Positions 39,136 to 48,557 of a stretch of DNA of 64,000 nucleotides are shown in pieces. The DNA is from Silanimonas lenta DSM 16282 (GTDB taxonomy: Bacteria; Pseudomonadota; Gammaproteobacteria; Xanthomonadales; Xanthomonadaceae), in assembly GCF_000429065.1 (NCBI RefSeq), contig NZ_AUBD01000005.1, forward strand, positions 62,001-126,000, given 5' to 3'. A program made the translations under genes and the position numbers. How positions within the stretch are numbered: the stretch's first letter is position 1; each line of letters starts with the position of its first letter. Below the pieces are notes generated by a model that made no database searches, had not been told where the DNA came from, and saw only the letters and a program-made list of their open reading frames with translations.

Positions 39136-39921
39136 TCAGGGCCGGGGCCGCTGCGGCGCTCCCGGTCCCTCGCCGGAGGGGTGGACCTCGGCCCCGAGGC
39201 CCTCCGGCAGGGGCGGGGGCTGGCGGGCGAGGCCGCGCTCCACGAGTTCCCAGGCGGCCTGCCCCTCCGGGTCACGGCGGAAGGCCGCATGCAGGCTGTG
39301 CACCGTGAGCAGGCGCGGGTTCATCCGCAGTTCCGGGGTGCCCTGGCGCAGCTCCGGCGTGGTGGCGAGCAGGTATTCGAAGACCCGGGCGTCGATCACC
39401 ACGAGGTCCAGGCGCCTGGCCTTGAGTTTGCGCAGGTTGCCGAGGTCGTCGTTCACCGCCTCGACGCGCAGCCTCCCTTCCGCCGCCTCGCGGTCGAAGG
39501 CCTCTTCGTTGACGTAGCCGCGCACCACGCCGATCCGCTTCCCCCGCAGATCGTCGAGGCTGGCCCAGGCCACCGGGCGGTCGCTGCGTTCGGCGAAGCC
39601 CACCGGGCTGTAGCCGATCGGACGGGTGAACAGCCAGCGCTGCTCCCCGCTGCGGCTGCGGTACTCCGGGGCAAAGCCGATGATGCCGCTCTGGCGGGTG
39701 CCGGCCTGGACCAGCACCCGTGCCCAAGGCAGGAAATGCGCCCGGATCTCTGCCCCTTCCGCCCGGGCCGCCTCGCGCAGGGTCTGCAGGGCCGTGCCCT
39801 GGCCGGGCAGTCGCGGGCCGGCATAGGGCGGCCATTCCGAGGAGGCGATGTGCAACACCGGCGCGGCCGCAAAAGCGGCGGAGGCGAGCGCAAGCCACAG
39901 CAGTGCGGCGAGAGCCTTCAT
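39136..39921 (-). CDS. Periplasmic substrate-binding protein (family 3-like)
   Basis: A 261-residue protein with a signal peptide (residues 1-19) and a bilobed SBP_bac_3-like fold: EWPPYAG near the start, a hinge around [17 protein letters not shown], and [13 protein letters not shown] later. No transporter subunits are encoded nearby. Many lone proteins of this kind in Proteobacteria act as sensors or have unknown ligands, with an amino acid as only one option. The Pro-rich tail is likely disordered. ATG 39921 starts the signal peptide. Confidence 0.82.
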   Translation of the reverse strand: MKALAALLWLALASAAFAAAPVLHIASSEWPPYAGPRLPGQGTALQTLREAARAEGAEIRAHFLPWARVLVQAGTRQSGIIGFAPEYRSRSGEQRWLFTRPIGYSPVGFAERSDRPVAWASLDDLRGKRIGVVRGYVNEEAFDREAAEGRLRVEAVNDDLGNLRKLKARRLDLVVIDARVFEYLLATTPELRQGTPELRMNPRLLTVHSLHAAFRRDPEGQAAWELVERGLARQPPPLPEGLGAEVHPSGEGPGAPQRPRP

Positions 39922-40003
39922 CGGGATTTCCCCCTGGAGCCAGAGCCTCCTCCGGTGCTGGAGAAGGCGATGTGAGGGGCAGGCTGGCACGCGGGCGAGC
40001 AAG

Positions 40004-40029
40004 AAAAAAGCCGGGCAGGGCCCGGCTTT
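40004..40029 (-). terminator. Rho-independent terminator of tRNA-Ala
   Basis: A 10-bp stem (40007-40016 with 40020-40029) whose minus-strand end runs into TTTTTTCTT. It starts 11 bp after the tRNA 3' end. Confidence 0.85.
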
Positions 40030-40039
40030 CCGGTTCGGG

Positions 40040-40115
<76 letters not shown>

Positions 40116-40129
40116 ACGAGAGGCCTGCC

Positions 40130-40159
40130 AGTATACGGGGTCGCGGCACGGGCTGCCAA
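40130..40159 (-). promoter_or_regulatory. Promoter of tRNA-Ala
   Basis: Minus strand: TTGGCA (40154-40159) and TATACT (40130-40135), 18 bp apart; the -10 box is 14 bp from the tRNA 5' end. Both boxes match the consensus well. Confidence 0.7.
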
Positions 40160-40171
40160 GCGCGGCCCGGC

Positions 40172-41254
40172 TCAGCCCAGGGCCTGGCGCAGCGGCGCTT
40201 CCAGCACCTCGCGGCGCCAGCCGTCCAGGGCGGCGGGCCACTGGCCGTCGTCCAGCAGGGTCTCGAGGTGCCGGCGGGCGCAGAGCAGGCCCTCGGGCAG
40301 GTCCAGGGTCCGGGCCTGTTCCGCCACCACGGCCTGCAGGGCCTTGAGGCGCTGGCGGTCGGTCTTCTCCTCGGCGCGGGCCAGCGGCATGTCGAGCTCT
40401 TCGCCTCCGGGGGGGGCTTCCAGCAGGGCGGCGATCTCGTCGGCCAGGCGGCGGGCGGCCCGGGCCCCTTCCAGCAGGCTGGCGAGGGTCTGACGGTCGC
40501 GGGGCGGGCGGCGGGCGAGGGTGAGGGCGAGCTCGTTGTCGAGCAGCCATTTCTTCGGCAGGTCGCGGCGGCGTGCCGTGGCCTCGCGCCAGCGCAGCAG
40601 ACGGCGCAGCCGGGCCTGCCCGGCGCGGTCGAGCTGGGCGGCGGGGCGGAAGCCGAGATGCGGGTGGGGGTCGTCCGGCTCCTCGCGGGCGGCATCCAGC
40701 ATGCGCGCCATGTCGGCCAGGGCCCGCTGGCGGTGGCCCCGGCGCTCGAGGCGCTCGTCCAGCGTGGCCACGGCGGCATGCAGGTGGCGCACGTCATCGG
40801 CGGCGTAGGCGAGCTGGCGTTCGCTCAAAGGGCGCTTCAGCCAGTCGGAGCGGGTTTCGGCCTTGTCCAGTTCCACCCCGAGCAGGGCCTTGACCAGGCC
40901 CTGGTAGCCAAGCCCGGGACCGAGGCCGGCGAAGGCGGCGGCGATCTGGGTGTCGTAGAGCGAGCGCGGCAGCACGCCGAGGGCATGGCGGAAGGCCACC
41001 AAATCCTCGCTGGCGCTGTGCATCAGGGCATGGCTTTCGCCGACGAGGCGGGAGAGTGCAGGCGCGAGGCCCTCGGCGAGGGGGTCGGCCAGCCAGATCC
41101 GGCCGGCGCCGTCGGCCACCTGCACCAGGGCGAGCTGCGGGTAGTAGGTGCGCTCGCGCATGAACTCGGTATCGAGGGCGAGCGGCTGGTCGAGGGCCGC
41201 GCCGGCAGGCAGCAGGGCGGCCTGTCCGGCGTGATCGACGAGGGTGAAGGGCAT
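40172..41254 (-). CDS. rnd: Ribonuclease D
   Basis: A 360-residue 3'-5' exoribonuclease. The N-terminal DEDDy exonuclease domain has [14 protein letters not shown] (Asp and Glu), the HSASEDLV helix (Asp) and [10 protein letters not shown] (Tyr and Asp). One or two HRDC domains follow (about 210-360). It trims tRNA precursors. ATG 41254 gives the usual N-terminus; the frame is open far upstream. The tRNA-Ala gene lies 57 bp downstream on the same strand with its own promoter. Confidence 0.95.
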   Translation of the reverse strand: MPFTLVDHAGQAALLPAGAALDQPLALDTEFMRERTYYPQLALVQVADGAGRIWLADPLAEGLAPALSRLVGESHALMHSASEDLVAFRHALGVLPRSLYDTQIAAAFAGLGPGLGYQGLVKALLGVELDKAETRSDWLKRPLSERQLAYAADDVRHLHAAVATLDERLERRGHRQRALADMARMLDAAREEPDDPHPHLGFRPAAQLDRAGQARLRRLLRWREATARRRDLPKKWLLDNELALTLARRPPRDRQTLASLLEGARAARRLADEIAALLEAPPGGEELDMPLARAEEKTDRQRLKALQAVVAEQARTLDLPEGLLCARRHLETLLDDGQWPAALDGWRREVLEAPLRQALG

Positions 41255-41334
41255 GCCTGTCCTTGCAGCGGAGGGGGGCTTAAGCCTACCGTCTCCGCGG
41301 CGCGCGCCGCGCCGCCCACCGCTTTCCGCATCGC

Positions 41335-43176
41335 GTGCCTCCGATCCTTCGCCTGCCTTCCCTGCTGCTGCTTTCCTCCGCTCTGCTGCTGGCCTGCGGG
41401 CGCGGCGAAGCGCCGCCGGTCGATGCGGCCCCGGCCGCGGAGGGTTCCGGTTCCGGGGCGGTGGAGGCCGCGGCGGTCCCGCCGCCGGAAGCGGCCCCCA
41501 TCCCCCGCTCGCCCTGGCGGCCGATGGTGCTGATCGTGCCGCCCGAGGCCCGCGAGAGCCTGCTGCAGCAGGCCCGCGACGCCGAGCAGCGCGGCCAGCT
41601 CTATGGCAGCGAGCCGCCGGGGGCGCTGGATCTCTATCTCGCGCTTGCCGGGGCCGAGCCGCCGATGCCCGGGGCGGAGGAGGGGGTGCAGCGGGTGCTG
41701 TCGCGGCTCGCGGCGCAGTTCGAGGACGAGCGCCGGGCCGGCTTGCTGGAATCGGCGCGGCTGCGGGCCGATGTGCTGGATGTGCTCCGGCCCCAGGAAG
41801 CGGCTGAGCGCGAGGCCCGGCTGCAGGAGGCCCGCCGCGCCCTTGCCCTGGTGGAGGAGGGGCGCGAGCGCGAACTGGCCGGCAAGTGGCTGGCCCCGCG
41901 CGGGGGCAGTGCGGTGGCGGCCTATCGCGAGGCGCTGGCGCGGGTGCCCGGATTCGGTCCGGCCAAGGCGGCGCTGGCGGGGCTGGAGGCCAAGCTGCTG
42001 GCACGCGCCGAGGAGGCCCGGGCGAAGCAGGATTTCGCTGCCGCCGAGGAAGCCCTGCGCCGCGCCAGCCGGGTGGGTGTGGACCCCGCCGCCGTGCAGG
42101 ATGCCCGTGCCGCCCTGGCCCGCGAGCGGGCGGAGCGCGCGCGCCAGGCCCTGCTGGCGGCCGGCGAGGCCATGGACCGGCTCGACCTGCCCGGTGCCGC
42201 CCAGCGCATCGCCGAGGCCCGCGAGGCCGATCCGCAGGCGCTCGGCCTCGACGAGGCGGTGAAGCGCCTGGCGATGGTGCGGCGCTACGGCCATTTCCAG
42301 CCGGGGCAGGTGTTTTCCGATGCCATGGCCGGCGGTGGCGAGGGGCCGAGGATGGTGGTCATCCCCCATGGCCGGTTCCTGATGGGCGCCGCCGAGGGTG
42401 AGCCCGGGGCCCGCGACAACGAGCGGCCGCAGCGCGAGGTGGTGTTCGAGCGCGGCTTCGCGCTCGCGGTGCACGAGGTGACGGTGGAGGAATTCGCCGC
42501 CTTCGTCGCCGCCACCGGCTACCGCACCGTGGCCGAGCGCCGGGGGCGCTCCACGGTGTACGACGAGCGCAGCGGGGCGATGGTGGAGCTACGTGGCGCC
42601 CACTGGCGGCGCGGCTACCTCGGGCGCGCGGCGGCCGGCCCGCGCGATCCGGTGCTGCACGTGGCCTTCGAGGATGCCGCGGCCTATGCCGACTGGCTGG
42701 CCGCCCGTACCGGGCAGCGCTACCGCCTGCCTTCCGAGGCCGAGTTCGAATACGCTCTGCGCGCCGGCGAGAGCGCGCCCTGGCCCTGGGGACGCAGCGT
42801 GCCGGCGCGGGCGCCGGGCAACCTCACCGGTGACGGCGATGTCTCGCCGCAGGGCCGGCGCTGGGGACGGCCGATCCGCGGCTGGTCCGACGGTCATTGG
42901 GGGCCGGCGCCGGTGGGAAGCTTCCCTGCCGAGGGCTTCGGCACCCGCGACCTCATCGGCAATGTCTCGGAGTGGGTCGAAGACTGCTGGCACGACAGCT
43001 ACCGCCGAGCTCCACCCGACGGCCGCGCCTGGGTCAATCCGGGCTGCGGCGAACGGGTGGTGCGCGGTGGCTCCTGGGCCAGCACCCAGGAGCAGGCGCG
43101 CTCTGCCTTCCGCCTGCAGGTGCCGGCCACGCTCACCACCGCGCGGATCGGCTTCCGCGTGGCGCGCGACCTCTGA
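41335..43176 (+). CDS. SUMF1-fold (formylglycine-generating-enzyme-like) lipoprotein
   Basis: A 613-residue protein. A signal peptide with a lipobox LLAC (Cys21) marks it as a lipoprotein. Residues about 60-320 are charged, Ala/Glu/Arg-rich helices resembling coiled-coil or TPR-like arrays. The C-terminal domain (about 335-613) is SUMF1-type (FLMGAAEGE, VHEVTVEEF, LPSEAEFEYA, DLIGNVSEWVEDCW, VVRGGSW). The two catalytic Cys residues of true formylglycine-generating enzymes are not found after RGGSW, and no sulfatase is nearby, so a binding or structural role is likelier than formylglycine formation. Start is GTG 41335; no ATG fits the lipobox. Confidence 0.85.
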   Translation: MPPILRLPSLLLLSSALLLACGRGEAPPVDAAPAAEGSGSGAVEAAAVPPPEAAPIPRSPWRPMVLIVPPEARESLLQQARDAEQRGQLYGSEPPGALDLYLALAGAEPPMPGAEEGVQRVLSRLAAQFEDERRAGLLESARLRADVLDVLRPQEAAEREARLQEARRALALVEEGRERELAGKWLAPRGGSAVAAYREALARVPGFGPAKAALAGLEAKLLARAEEARAKQDFAAAEEALRRASRVGVDPAAVQDARAALARERAERARQALLAAGEAMDRLDLPGAAQRIAEAREADPQALGLDEAVKRLAMVRRYGHFQPGQVFSDAMAGGGEGPRMVVIPHGRFLMGAAEGEPGARDNERPQREVVFERGFALAVHEVTVEEFAAFVAATGYRTVAERRGRSTVYDERSGAMVELRGAHWRRGYLGRAAAGPRDPVLHVAFEDAAAYADWLAARTGQRYRLPSEAEFEYALRAGESAPWPWGRSVPARAPGNLTGDGDVSPQGRRWGRPIRGWSDGHWGPAPVGSFPAEGFGTRDLIGNVSEWVEDCWHDSYRRAPPDGRAWVNPGCGERVVRGGSWASTQEQARSAFRLQVPATLTTARIGFRVARDL

Positions 43177-43219
43177 ACGCCGGTACTGAAACGCCGGGCC
43201 TCCGGCCCCGCCGGGGCTT

Positions 43220-43735
43220 TCAGGCCCTGGTCTTGCGCGCCGCGCCCTTGGCAGTCTTGGTCCGTGCCTTCTTAGCCGCCGGGCCGCTGCCCAGGGTGCC
43301 GCCCTTGAGCACGCCCTGCTGGAAGCTCTTCCACAGCTCCAGGTTGCGTTCGGCGATCTGGTTCAGCAGGGCGAAGGGCGAGTTGCTGATCAGACCGCCG
43401 AGCTGCTTGCGCAGCGAATGCTGCTGCTCCAAGAAAAGCTGCAGGCTTCGCTCGATGTAGCGGCTCATGAAGCCGTGCAGGGGGTCGCCGTAGAAGCGGA
43501 TCATCAGCTGCAGGGCGTTCGCCGTCAGCATCGGCTGCCCTTCCTCCTCGCGCTCGGCGATGATCTGCAGCAGCACGATGCGGGTGATGTCCTGGTCGGT
43601 GCGGGCATCGCGCACCTCGAACTCCTCGCCCTCCAGCACCAGCTGGCGCACGTCCTCCAGGGTGATGTAGCTGGAGATCCGGGTGTCGTAGAGCCGGCGG
43701 TTCGGGTACTTCTTCAGCAGTCGGGGCGAATCCAT
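43220..43735 (-). CDS. phaR: PhaR-type polyhydroxyalkanoate synthesis regulator
   Basis: A 171-residue protein. The N-terminal PHB/PHA DNA-binding domain begins RLLKKYPNRRLYDT and is followed by the accumulation-regulator segment (about 60-110: ERSLQLFLEQQ). The last 20 residues are Lys/Ala-rich. PhaR represses phasin and PHA granule genes and senses PHA. No pha genes are visible here, so its targets are elsewhere. ATG 43735 is preferred; the frame is open 75 nt further upstream. Confidence 0.9.
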   Translation of the reverse strand: MDSPRLLKKYPNRRLYDTRISSYITLEDVRQLVLEGEEFEVRDARTDQDITRIVLLQIIAEREEEGQPMLTANALQLMIRFYGDPLHGFMSRYIERSLQLFLEQQHSLRKQLGGLISNSPFALLNQIAERNLELWKSFQQGVLKGGTLGSGPAAKKARTKTAKGAARKTRA

Positions 43736-43855
43736 GGGCCAGCCTGGAGCAGGTGCGATGCCCTCTAGCGTCGATGTGGCGGCGCACCAGGGCAAGTGAA
43801 CGTTTGTCAAGACTGGACGCGGCTGCGTGTTTTGTGCAGTGCGTCTCGGCGCCGC

Positions 43856-44740
43856 TCAGATCCCCGGCGGCAGGGTGCGGGGAATGCGCGCCGGATCGAA
43901 GCGTTTCGCCGCCTCGGCCGCCGCGGCCTCCGGGCTTCGCAGGTCTGGCCAGGCCGCGTCGGGCTGGCCGAGCGCACGCCAGCAGCGGCGCAGCACCGCG
44001 AGCGGCGGCTGGCCGTCCACGGCCTCGGCGCCCTCCGATTTGGAGAGCTTGCGGCCCTGCGCATCGCACCAGAGCGGCAGGTGCAGGTAGCGCGGCGTCG
44101 GGAAGCCCAGAGCCTGCTGCAGGGCGATCTGGCGTGGCGTGGAATCGAGCAGATCGGCGCCGCGCACCACGTGACTGATGCCCTGATCGGCATCGTCCAC
44201 TACCACCGCGAGCTGGTAGGCCCAGTAGCCATCGGCGCGGCGCAGCACCACGTCGCCCACCTCGTGCCGCAGATCCTGTTCGATGCGGCCGTGCACCGCA
44301 TCGTCGAAGCCGAGGCGGCGGTCGTCCACGCGCAGGCGGAAGCTGCGGGTGCGGCGCGCGCCTTCCGGCACCGGGACGCAGGCCCGGTGGATGCCGCCGC
44401 TCGCGGCAAGGTCGCTGCGGCTGCACAGGCAGGGGAAGGCAAGTCCGCGGGCGAGCAGGGTGTCGAGCGCTTCGCGGTAGCGTGCATGGCGCCGGCTCTG
44501 GAACAGCACCTCGCCATCGGGATGCAGGCCGAGTCGCGCCAGCGTGGCGAGCTGCGCCTGCGCCGCGCCCGGGCGTTCGCGCGGCGGGTCGAGATCTTCG
44601 ATGCGCACCAGCCAGCGGCCGCCGTGGTGGCGCGCATGCAGCCAGCTGCCGAAGGCCGCCAGCACCGAGCCCCAGTGCAGCGGGCCGGTGGGCGAGGGCG
44701 CGAAGCGGCCGACGTAGGACGGAGCGGGCGAAGGTGTCAC
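43856..44740 (-). CDS. gluQ: Glutamyl-Q tRNA(Asp) synthetase
   Basis: A 294-residue truncated glutamyl-tRNA-synthetase-like enzyme without the anticodon-binding domain. The HIGH-type segment is APSPTGPLHWGS, the KMSKS-type is GRKLSKSEG, and a zinc site is suggested by CLCSRSD plus HRAC. It attaches glutamate to the queuosine base at position 34 of tRNA-Asp. The start is GTG 44740; no better ATG exists. It is divergent from htpX, whose promoter lies in the 103-bp gap. Confidence 0.94.
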   Translation of the reverse strand: MTPSPAPSYVGRFAPSPTGPLHWGSVLAAFGSWLHARHHGGRWLVRIEDLDPPRERPGAAQAQLATLARLGLHPDGEVLFQSRRHARYREALDTLLARGLAFPCLCSRSDLAASGGIHRACVPVPEGARRTRSFRLRVDDRRLGFDDAVHGRIEQDLRHEVGDVVLRRADGYWAYQLAVVVDDADQGISHVVRGADLLDSTPRQIALQQALGFPTPRYLHLPLWCDAQGRKLSKSEGAEAVDGQPPLAVLRRCWRALGQPDAAWPDLRSPEAAAAEAAKRFDPARIPRTLPPGI

Positions 44741-44777
44741 GATGGGGTGAAGTTCGCGTCGTGTTCAGTGGCGGACG

Positions 44778-44806
44778 CTTGAACTTTATCGATCTCTGCC
44801 ACACTA
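44778..44806 (+). promoter_or_regulatory. Candidate heat-shock (sigma-32-like) promoter of htpX
   Basis: CTTGAAC (44778-44784) and CCACACTA (44799-44806) are separated by 14 bp. The first box fits the sigma-32 -35 element almost perfectly; the second fits four of the seven defined bases of the -10 element. htpX is a heat-shock gene in other bacteria. The boxes lie 38 bp before the ATG. Confidence 0.45.
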
Positions 44807-44843
44807 AGGGCCTGTCCCGAAGGTCCCGGATGGAGTCCGCCCC

Positions 44844-45761
44844 ATGAAGCGTGTCCTGCTGTTCATCGCCACCAACCTCGCCGTGCTGCTGGTCTTCTCG
44901 GTGGCGTGGATGGTGCTGAGCCACTTCTTCGGCCTGCGTGCCTTCACCACGGCCTACGGCATCGATTACACCGGCATGCTGGTGTTCTGCGCCCTGTTCG
45001 GCTTCGGTGGCGCCTTCGTCTCGCTGCTGATGTCGAAGTGGGTGGCCAAGCGCTCCACCGGCATGCACGTGATCGAGCAGCCGCGCAACGAGCTCGAGCA
45101 GTGGCTGGTCTCCACGGTGCGCCGCCAGGCCGAGAAGGCCGGCATCGGCATGCCCGAGGTGGGCATCTACGATGCGCCGGAGATCAATGCCTTCGCCACC
45201 GGCGCCAGCCGTAACAATGGCCTCGTGGCCGTCTCCACCGGTCTGCTGCGGGCCATGAACCGCGACGAGGCCGAGGCCGTGCTGGCCCATGAGGTGGCCC
45301 ACATCGCCAATGGCGACATGGTGACCCTCACCCTGATCCAGGGCGTGGTGAACACCTTCGTGATGTTCCTCGCCCGCGTGGTCGGCAACATCATCGACCG
45401 CGTGGTGTTCAAGAACGAGGAGGGCCCGGGCATCGGCTACTTCCTCACGGTGATCGTGCTCGAGATCGTGTTCGGCCTGCTGGCCTCGATCATCGTCATG
45501 GGCTTCTCGCGCTGGCGCGAGTTCCGCGCCGATGCCGGCGGCGCCGATCTTGCCGGCCGCGAGAAGATGATCCGCGCCCTCGAGCGGCTGGCGCAGAGCT
45601 ATGGCCAGAGCACCCTGCCTTCGGAAGTGCGGGCCTTCGGCATCTCCGGTGGCGTGGCGGGCGGCTTCAAGCGCCTGTTCATGAGCCACCCGCCGCTCGC
45701 GGAGCGCATCCAGGCCCTGCGCGACTACACCCCGGCCCGCCGTTCGCCGACCATCGCCTGA
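44844..45761 (+). CDS. htpX: Membrane zinc protease HtpX
   Basis: A 305-residue M48B peptidase with two N-terminal and two internal transmembrane segments and HEVAH (149-153), with the third ligand in the [10 protein letters not shown] region. It removes misfolded membrane proteins together with FtsH. It is normal in length and is the first of two M48 proteases in the window. A heat-shock-like promoter precedes it. Confidence 0.96.
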   Translation: MKRVLLFIATNLAVLLVFSVAWMVLSHFFGLRAFTTAYGIDYTGMLVFCALFGFGGAFVSLLMSKWVAKRSTGMHVIEQPRNELEQWLVSTVRRQAEKAGIGMPEVGIYDAPEINAFATGASRNNGLVAVSTGLLRAMNRDEAEAVLAHEVAHIANGDMVTLTLIQGVVNTFVMFLARVVGNIIDRVVFKNEEGPGIGYFLTVIVLEIVFGLLASIIVMGFSRWREFRADAGGADLAGREKMIRALERLAQSYGQSTLPSEVRAFGISGGVAGGFKRLFMSHPPLAERIQALRDYTPARRSPTIA

Positions 45762-45841
45762 ACGGCCCGTTCATTCGACGGCAGCGTATCGGGAGCCACG
45801 GCCCCTAGAATTTCCGTGACCCCTCTCACGGAACCCCGGCC

Positions 45842-46885
45842 GTGGCTTCCCACCACCCCGCCCCCCTGATCCTCGAACGCGTCGCCGGCATCACCTCGAT
45901 CCGCGATGCGGACCTGCTCGACATCAGCATGGTCCGCACCCTGTTCGAACTGCTGGCGCCGCAGCGCATCGGGCTTTTCCGTCTCGAGGCCGGCCAATGC
46001 CGCGAGGCCGCGCTCTGGGCGGTGGCGCCGAACTGCGAGGTGCTGTTCGGCGAAGTGCCGGAAGCCCTGCTGCTGCGGGCCCGCATGGCCAATGGTGGGC
46101 GCCTGCGCTGGCAGGAGCAGGCCGGCGGCAGGACCGTCCATGCCGCCCTGTTCCCGGTGGCCGAACTGCGTGCCGCCAGCGCCTATCTGTATGTCGAGCA
46201 CGAGGAGGGCCGGGTGCTCGACGATACCCGGCTGATCGACGCCTTCCTGCGCTTCCACACCAACTACTGCAGCCTGCTCGACTATTCGCAGCGCGACCAG
46301 CTCACCGGCCTGCTCAACCGCCGCACCTTCAATGACTGCGTGCTGCGTCTGCTGGCGCCCCGGCCGGCGGCGACAGGCGGTGAAGGGGCGGCAGAGCGGA
46401 TGCCGGAGCCCGGCACCCGGCGCCCCCCGCCGGCGGGGAACTGGCTTGCCCTGCTGGACCTCGACCATTTCAAGCGGGTCAACGACCGTTTCGGCCATCT
46501 CTACGGCGACGAAGTGCTGCTGACGACCTCGCAGATCCTCAAGCGCAGCTTCCGCCAGTCGGACCTGCTGTTCCGCTTCGGCGGTGAGGAGTTCGTGGTG
46601 ATCCTGCGCGACACCGACCGAGAGGGCGCACTGGCGGCCCTCGAGCACTTCCGCGCGGCCATGGCGGCCCATGTGTTCCCGCAGCTGGGGCAGATCACGG
46701 TGTCGATCGGCGTGGTCGAGCTCAAGGGCCGGGCCGATGTCGTCGATCTCGTCGACCGGGCCGACCGGGCGCTGTATTTCGCCAAGGGCAATGGCCGCAA
46801 CCAGGTGGCGGTGTACGAGGATCTGGTCGGGCGCGGCCTGGTGCGCGAGGCACAGCCCCGGGCAGGCGAGGTCGAGCTGTTCTGA
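45842..46885 (+). CDS. Diguanylate cyclase (GGDEF domain)
   Basis: A 347-residue soluble protein. The N-terminal part (about 1-150) has no recognisable motif and may be a GAF-like sensor. The C-terminal GGDEF domain has an active GGEEF site (247-251), an intact inhibitory I-site RQSD (238-241), and an unusual Gly/Pro/Arg-rich insertion of about 30 residues after NRRTF (about 173-200). It should make c-di-GMP with product inhibition. The start is GTG 45842, since no ATG precedes this region in frame. selO follows by 14 bp and may be cotranscribed. Confidence 0.92.
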   Translation: MASHHPAPLILERVAGITSIRDADLLDISMVRTLFELLAPQRIGLFRLEAGQCREAALWAVAPNCEVLFGEVPEALLLRARMANGGRLRWQEQAGGRTVHAALFPVAELRAASAYLYVEHEEGRVLDDTRLIDAFLRFHTNYCSLLDYSQRDQLTGLLNRRTFNDCVLRLLAPRPAATGGEGAAERMPEPGTRRPPPAGNWLALLDLDHFKRVNDRFGHLYGDEVLLTTSQILKRSFRQSDLLFRFGGEEFVVILRDTDREGALAALEHFRAAMAAHVFPQLGQITVSIGVVELKGRADVVDLVDRADRALYFAKGNGRNQVAVYEDLVGRGLVREAQPRAGEVELF

Positions 46886-46899
46886 GCCCTGCCAGGCCA

Positions 46900-48471
46900 A
46901 TGGAACTTCTGCCCAGCCGCTTCGCCGCCGCGCTGCCGGGCGATCCTTCGCCGGATCCGCATCCCCGCGTGGTGCGCGGCGCCCTGTGGTCGGCGGTGGC
47001 GCCCACGCCGGTGGCCGCTCCCCGCCTGCTCGCGCTCTCAGAGCCGATGGCCGGGGCCCTGGGCTTCGATGCGGCGGAGACCGCCTCGCCGGAGTTTCTC
47101 GCGTTGTTCTCCGGCAACCGGCTTCCGCCCGGCCTGCGCCCGCTGGCCACCAACTACGGCGGGCACCAGTTCGGCCACTGGGCCGGGCAGCTCGGCGATG
47201 GCCGGGCCATCCTGCTCGGCGAGCGCCGCGACCGCGAGGGCCGGCACTGGGAGCTGCAGCTCAAGGGCGCGGGGCCCACGCCCTATTCGCGGCAGGCCGA
47301 TGGCCGCGCCGTGCTGCGCTCCAGCCTGCGCGAGTTCGTGGCCTCGGAGGCCATGCATGCGCTGGGCGTGCCCACCACGCGGGCGCTCTGCCTCGTCGCC
47401 AGCGGCGAGGCCGTGGTGCGCGACCTGCTCTACGACGGCCATCCGCGCCCGGAGCCGGGGGCCATCGTCTGCCGCGTGGCCCCGAGCTTCCTGCGCTTCG
47501 GCCACTGCGAGCTGCCGGCCTCGCGCGGCGAGACGGCGCTGCTGGTGGCCCTCGTCGACCACGTCATCGCCACCCACTTCCCGCAGTTCGACGGCCCGCA
47601 CGCGCGCGGCGACTGGTTTTCCGAGGTGGCGCGGCGCACCGGGGTGCTGATGGCGCACTGGATGCGGGTGGGCTTCGTCCACGGGGTGATGAACACCGAC
47701 AACCTGAGCCTGCTCGGGCTGACCCTCGACTACGGGCCTTTCGGCTTCCTCGACGACGTGGACCCGGCCTGGACGCCGAACACCACCGATCTTCCAGGGC
47801 GCCGCTACTGCTACGCCGCCCAGCCGGCAGTGGCGCACTGGAACCTCTCGGCCCTGGCCTCGGCGCTCTCCGCCCTGTTCCCGGACGACGCGCCCCTGAA
47901 GGCCGGCCTCGAGGCTTATGTCGAGGCCTTCCATGCCGCGCAGGCGCAGGCCTGGGCCGGCAAGCTCGGCCTCGAGACGTGGCGTGCCGAGGATGCTGCC
48001 CTGGTCTCAGCCCTGTTCGCCGCTCTGGAGGCCATCGAGGCGGACTTCACCGGCTTCTTCCGTCGTCTCGGCGATCTCGTGGGGACGCCCGGGGCGCTCG
48101 AGGCAGCGGTCGCCGACCCTCCCGCGGCCTTCGCCGCCGTGCTCTACGACCCGACGAAGGCCGGTCGCGAGGCGCCGAGGCTGGCCGACTGGCTCGCCGC
48201 CTATGCGGCGCGGCTGGCCACCGACCCGCAGCCGCCGGCCCGGCGGCAGGCGCGGATGGCCGCGGCCAACCCCTGCTACGTGCCGCGCAACTGGCTGCTG
48301 CAGCAGGCCATCGAGGCCGCCGAGCAGGGCGACCTGTCCGAGCTGCGGGCGCTGATGGCGGTGCTCGAGCAGCCCTACACCCCGCAGCCGGGGGCCGAGC
48401 GTTTCGCCGCTCGCCGGCCCGACTGGGCCCGCGACCGGCCCGGCTGTTCGGCGCTCAGCTGCAGTTCCTGA
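46900..48471 (+). CDS. selO: Protein adenylyltransferase SelO (YdiU)
   Basis: A 523-residue pseudokinase-fold enzyme that transfers AMP from ATP to Ser/Thr/Tyr of target proteins under oxidative stress. Family segments are intact: ATNYGGHQFGHWAGQLGD (in part), LKGAGPTPYSR, REFVASEAMHALG, GVMNTDN. The C-terminus is CSALSCSS, with Cys521 at the place taken by selenocysteine in vertebrate SelO. It lies between the diguanylate cyclase and acyltransferase genes on one strand. Confidence 0.95.
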   Translation: MELLPSRFAAALPGDPSPDPHPRVVRGALWSAVAPTPVAAPRLLALSEPMAGALGFDAAETASPEFLALFSGNRLPPGLRPLATNYGGHQFGHWAGQLGDGRAILLGERRDREGRHWELQLKGAGPTPYSRQADGRAVLRSSLREFVASEAMHALGVPTTRALCLVASGEAVVRDLLYDGHPRPEPGAIVCRVAPSFLRFGHCELPASRGETALLVALVDHVIATHFPQFDGPHARGDWFSEVARRTGVLMAHWMRVGFVHGVMNTDNLSLLGLTLDYGPFGFLDDVDPAWTPNTTDLPGRRYCYAAQPAVAHWNLSALASALSALFPDDAPLKAGLEAYVEAFHAAQAQAWAGKLGLETWRAEDAALVSALFAALEAIEADFTGFFRRLGDLVGTPGALEAAVADPPAAFAAVLYDPTKAGREAPRLADWLAAYAARLATDPQPPARRQARMAAANPCYVPRNWLLQQAIEAAEQGDLSELRALMAVLEQPYTPQPGAERFAARRPDWARDRPGCSALSCSS

Positions 48472-48557
48472 ACGCCGACCCGGATGCCGGAGCGCGTCCT
48501 CACGACGCCGGCCCGGCCGGGCCCTACACTGCACAGGTGTTCTGGAATCCTGTCCCC

